Of a DNA stretch of 64,000 nt, positions 61,740 to 64,000 are shown piece after piece (position 1 is the first letter of the stretch; each line of letters starts with the position of its first letter). Source of the stretch: Alphaproteobacteria bacterium HGW-Alphaproteobacteria-1 (GTDB lineage Bacteria > Pseudomonadota > Alphaproteobacteria > Rhodobacterales > Rhodobacteraceae). The stretch spans positions 1 to 64,000 of the forward strand of contig PHEQ01000013.1 of the NCBI GenBank assembly GCA_002842985.1, read 5' to 3'. The notes beneath the pieces are model-generated. The model was not told the DNA's origin. It did no database searches and saw only the letters and a list, made by a program, of their open reading frames with translations. The position numbers and the translations under genes were made by a program.

Positions 61740-63005
61740 ATGAAGGACCTCACCGACATTCCCGCCGTCATGGCCGAGATGGGCGCGCGCGCCCGCATGG
61801 CCGCATCCGAACTGGCGATCGCCACGCCCGAGGCCAAGCAAACCGCGCTCGAGGCCGCCGCCGATTGCGTCTGGATGCGGCGCGACGACATCCTTGCCGC
61901 CAATGCGCAGGACATGGCGGCGGGGCGCGAAAAGGGGCTGACGCCTGCCATGCTCGACCGGCTGGAGCTTGACGAAAAGCGGCTCTGGGGGATTGTCGAG
62001 GGGCTGCGTGCGGTGGCCGCGCAGGACGATCCCGTGGGCCAGGTCATCGCCGAATGGGACCGGCCCAACGGCCTGCACATCCGCCGTGTGCGCACGCCGC
62101 TCGGCGTGATCGGCGTGATCTACGAGAGCCGCCCCAACGTCACCGCCGACGCGGGCGCGCTCTGCCTCAAGGCAGGTAATGCGGTGATCCTGCGCGGCGG
62201 GTCCGAGAGCTTTCATTCTTCGGGGGCGATCCATGCCTGCCTTGTCGAGGGGCTGAAATCCGCCGGCCTGCCCGAGGATGCGATCCAGCGCGTGCCCGTG
62301 ACCGACCGCGCGGCGGTGACGCTCATGCTGGGCATGACCGACCATATCGACGTGATCGTGCCGCGCGGCGGCAAGGGCCTTGTGGGCCTCGTGCAGCGCG
62401 AGGCGCGGGTGCCGGTCTTTGCCCATCTCGAGGGGATCGTGCATATCTATCTCGACGCCGAGGCCGAGCCGGAAAAGGCGCTCAAGGTGGTGCTCAACGC
62501 CAAAACCCGGCGCACGGGGATTTGCGGCGCCGCCGAATGCCTGCTCATTCACCGCGAGATCGCCGATACCATCGGGCAGGGCGTCATCCGGGCGCTGATC
62601 GACGCGGGCGTGGAGGTGCGCGGCGACGCCACACTCCAGTCCATCCCCGGCGTGACGCCCGCCAGAGAAGAGGACTGGGGGCGCGAATATCTTGACAGCA
62701 TCATCGCGGCAAAGGTGGTCGAGGATATCGACGCCGCCATCGCCCATATCCGGCACTATGGCTCGAACCACACCGATTGCATCGTGACCGAGGACGACGC
62801 GGCCGTGGCCCGCTTCTTTGCCCGGCTCGACAGCGCGATCCTGATGCACAACGCCTCTACCCAGTTCGCCGACGGGGGTGAGTTCGGGATGGGCGCGGAA
62901 ATCGGCATTGCCACCGGCAAGATGCACGCGCGCGGGCCCGTGGGGGCCGAGCAACTGACCAGCTTCAAGTATCTGGTGACGGGCGACGGCGCGGTTAGGG
63001 ACTAG
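61740..63005 (+). CDS. proA: Glutamate-5-semialdehyde dehydrogenase (gamma-glutamyl phosphate reductase)
   Basis: A 421-aa NADPH-dependent enzyme of proline synthesis. The cofactor region is [20 protein letters not shown] and [20 protein letters not shown]. The catalytic Cys262 is in [37 protein letters not shown] is the family's C-terminal signature. Length is normal. ProB is not in this window on this side. The start at 61740 follows AGCGGAAGG; upstream frame is not protein-like. Confidence 0.96.
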   Translation: MKDLTDIPAVMAEMGARARMAASELAIATPEAKQTALEAAADCVWMRRDDILAANAQDMAAGREKGLTPAMLDRLELDEKRLWGIVEGLRAVAAQDDPVGQVIAEWDRPNGLHIRRVRTPLGVIGVIYESRPNVTADAGALCLKAGNAVILRGGSESFHSSGAIHACLVEGLKSAGLPEDAIQRVPVTDRAAVTLMLGMTDHIDVIVPRGGKGLVGLVQREARVPVFAHLEGIVHIYLDAEAEPEKALKVVLNAKTRRTGICGAAECLLIHREIADTIGQGVIRALIDAGVEVRGDATLQSIPGVTPAREEDWGREYLDSIIAAKVVEDIDAAIAHIRHYGSNHTDCIVTEDDAAVARFFARLDSAILMHNASTQFADGGEFGMGAEIGIATGKMHARGPVGAEQLTSFKYLVTGDGAVRD

Positions 63006-63028
63006 GGAGAGGACGCAACAGCCGCCAG

Positions 63029-63637
63029 CTAGTCCTTGGCCGCGTCGTCGGGCGAGGCGTGGTCACGGAACAGGCGGCCTTGGGTCATGAAGAAGACAAA
63101 AATCGCGGCCGTCAGGCCGAAGGTCTTGAAATAGACCCAGATTTCCTCGGATTGCGTGCGCCAGATCGCTTCGTTGAGGACCGCAAGGCCAAAAAAGAAC
63201 AGCATCAATCGCCGCGTCAGGATCATCCAGCCCCGGTCGGTCAGCGGCATGACCCCCTCCATCACCGACTGAAGCCAGGATTGCCCGCGCAACAGCCCGA
63301 CCCCCAGCACCCCGCCGAACAAGAGGTAAATCAGCGTCGGTTTCATCTTGAAGAAACGCGGATCATTGAACCAGACGGACATCCCGCCGAAGACCACGAT
63401 CAGCGCCGCCGTGACCACCTGCATCCGGCTCAGATGCCCGGTCAACCGCCAGAGCAGCCCCATCGCCAGCAGAAACACCGGGATGAACCCGGCGGTGACA
63501 ACGATGAAGCCCGCGTATTCGGTCCCCGCGATTTCGAACGTGCGATCCTTGAGCCAGAGATAGGCCGCGAAAAAGCCGAGGATGGGGCCGAATTCCAGCG
63601 CCGGTTTCGCCCATTTCGGGGCAGGGGTCTCGGTCAT
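63029..63637 (-). CDS. yciB: Inner-membrane-spanning protein YciB (septation protein A family)
   Basis: A 202-aa membrane protein with about five or six helices: LEFGPILGFFAAYLWLKDRT, GFIVVTAGFIPVFLLAMGLL, QVVTAALIVVFGGMSVWFND, TLIYLLFGGVLGVGLLRGQS and ILTRRLMLFFFGLAVLNEAI. FNDPRFFKMKPTLIY is the family signature. It affects cell-envelope and septum formation in enterobacteria; the mechanism is not clear. AAAGGA precedes the ATG at 63637. It lies downstream of the DMT transporter on the same strand. Confidence 0.9.
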   Translation of the reverse strand: MTETPAPKWAKPALEFGPILGFFAAYLWLKDRTFEIAGTEYAGFIVVTAGFIPVFLLAMGLLWRLTGHLSRMQVVTAALIVVFGGMSVWFNDPRFFKMKPTLIYLLFGGVLGVGLLRGQSWLQSVMEGVMPLTDRGWMILTRRLMLFFFGLAVLNEAIWRTQSEEIWVYFKTFGLTAAIFVFFMTQGRLFRDHASPDDAAKD

Positions 63638-63650
63638 GCGATGTCCTTTC

Positions 63651-64000
63651 TCAGCCACCAAACTCAACTATCACCGCGCCCGCCGCGATCAAGCCCATAA
63701 GGGCGATGCGGCGCGGCCCCACGGTTTCCTTCAGCACCAGCCAGCCGATGAGCGCGGCAAAGACGGTCGAGGTCTCTCGCAGCACGGCGGCTTGTCCCAC
63801 CTTGTCGAGCCGTGTGGCCAGCATGACCGACCCGAAAGAGAAGAACGCCACCACGCCCCCCGTCACACCGCGCAGCAGGAGCGGCCCGAGCGTGGGGCGC
63901 AGGGTCATGGCACGCCAGCGGGCAAGGGCAATGGGCAGGATCGACAGCCCATCGAACATGAAGAACCATGCCAGGAAGGTAAAAGGATCGGTGGCGGCCC
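63651..64000 (-). CDS. DMT-superfamily transporter (EamA), 3' part
   Basis: The C-terminal 116 or so codons of an EamA-type transporter; the frame is open to the window edge (TDPFTFLAWFFMFDGLSILP), so the start is outside. Visible helices are LLRGVTGGVVAFFSFGSVML, AAVLRETSTVFAALIGWLVL and RIALMGLIAAGAVIVEFGG. The RETS.VF.A.IGW..L.E segment is the conserved EamA end. It ends 13 nt before the yciB start and may be in one transcript with it. The substrate is unknown. Confidence 0.82.
   Translation of the reverse strand, partial: AATDPFTFLAWFFMFDGLSILPIALARWRAMTLRPTLGPLLLRGVTGGVVAFFSFGSVMLATRLDKVGQAAVLRETSTVFAALIGWLVLKETVGPRRIALMGLIAAGAVIVEFGG

Overview
This is high-GC DNA from an alphaproteobacterium. 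Gene content points to the Rhodobacteraceae (Roseobacter group): a 44-aa aa3-type cytochrome oxidase subunit IV, a DUF6173 gene, a glpD-glpSTPQ-DUF2160-glpV-glpK glycerol operon, a BciA-type 8-vinyl reductase and a cluster resembling the iodide-oxidase (iox) genes described in Iodidimonas and Roseovarius. A Roseovarius-like marine bacterium would fit, but this is inferred from gene content and not from a marker gene.

Layout. 1-3352: an IS5-family element split by an IS110-family (IS1111-type) element; the IS5 transposase frame would be restored if the inner element left. 3396-14919 (minus strand): a tightly packed surface-polysaccharide operon. It holds a MarR-type EPS regulator, wecB and wecC (UDP-ManNAcA supply), a Wzy-like polymerase/ligase, a Wzx-like flippase, two GT4 glycosyltransferases, a two-domain oxidoreductase and a heparinase II/III-like protein. 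15096-15526: insertion-sequence debris, including a solo end of an element related to the IS5 copy at the other side of the operon. 15737-20449 (minus): a membrane protein, a lipoprotein, a cytochrome oxidase subunit, DUF6173, an MBL hydrolase and an acyl-CoA dehydrogenase. 20581-27770: tsaC, azlCD, then a molybdenum-cofactor run fdhD-mobA-mobB-moeA (moeA carries an extra N-terminal domain) ending in bciA. 27943-38580: glpR and the divergent glycerol import and catabolism operon. Here glpT is frameshifted, and palindromic repeats plus a small GIY-YIG nuclease gene have entered between the genes. 38642-41927: a glycosyltransferase, a DMT transporter and a methyltransferase-like gene.

42155-61675 is the most striking part: a complete-looking type II secretion system (gspC; gspO; gspGHIJKLM; gspDEF) into which a five-gene operon (43516-50898) is placed directly after gspC. 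The operon encodes a Tat-exported multicopper oxidase, two SCO/SenC-like proteins, a large secreted protein of unknown fold and a cytochrome c fused to a periplasmic-binding-protein-like domain. Gene order matches the iox iodide-oxidase operon as I remember it. Because that oxidase is reported to work outside the cell, the arrangement suggests a dedicated secretion machine physically joined to its cargo operon.

61740-64000: proA, a YciB-type membrane protein and the 3' part of a second DMT transporter that runs off the window. I saw no rRNA, tRNA or CRISPR array.
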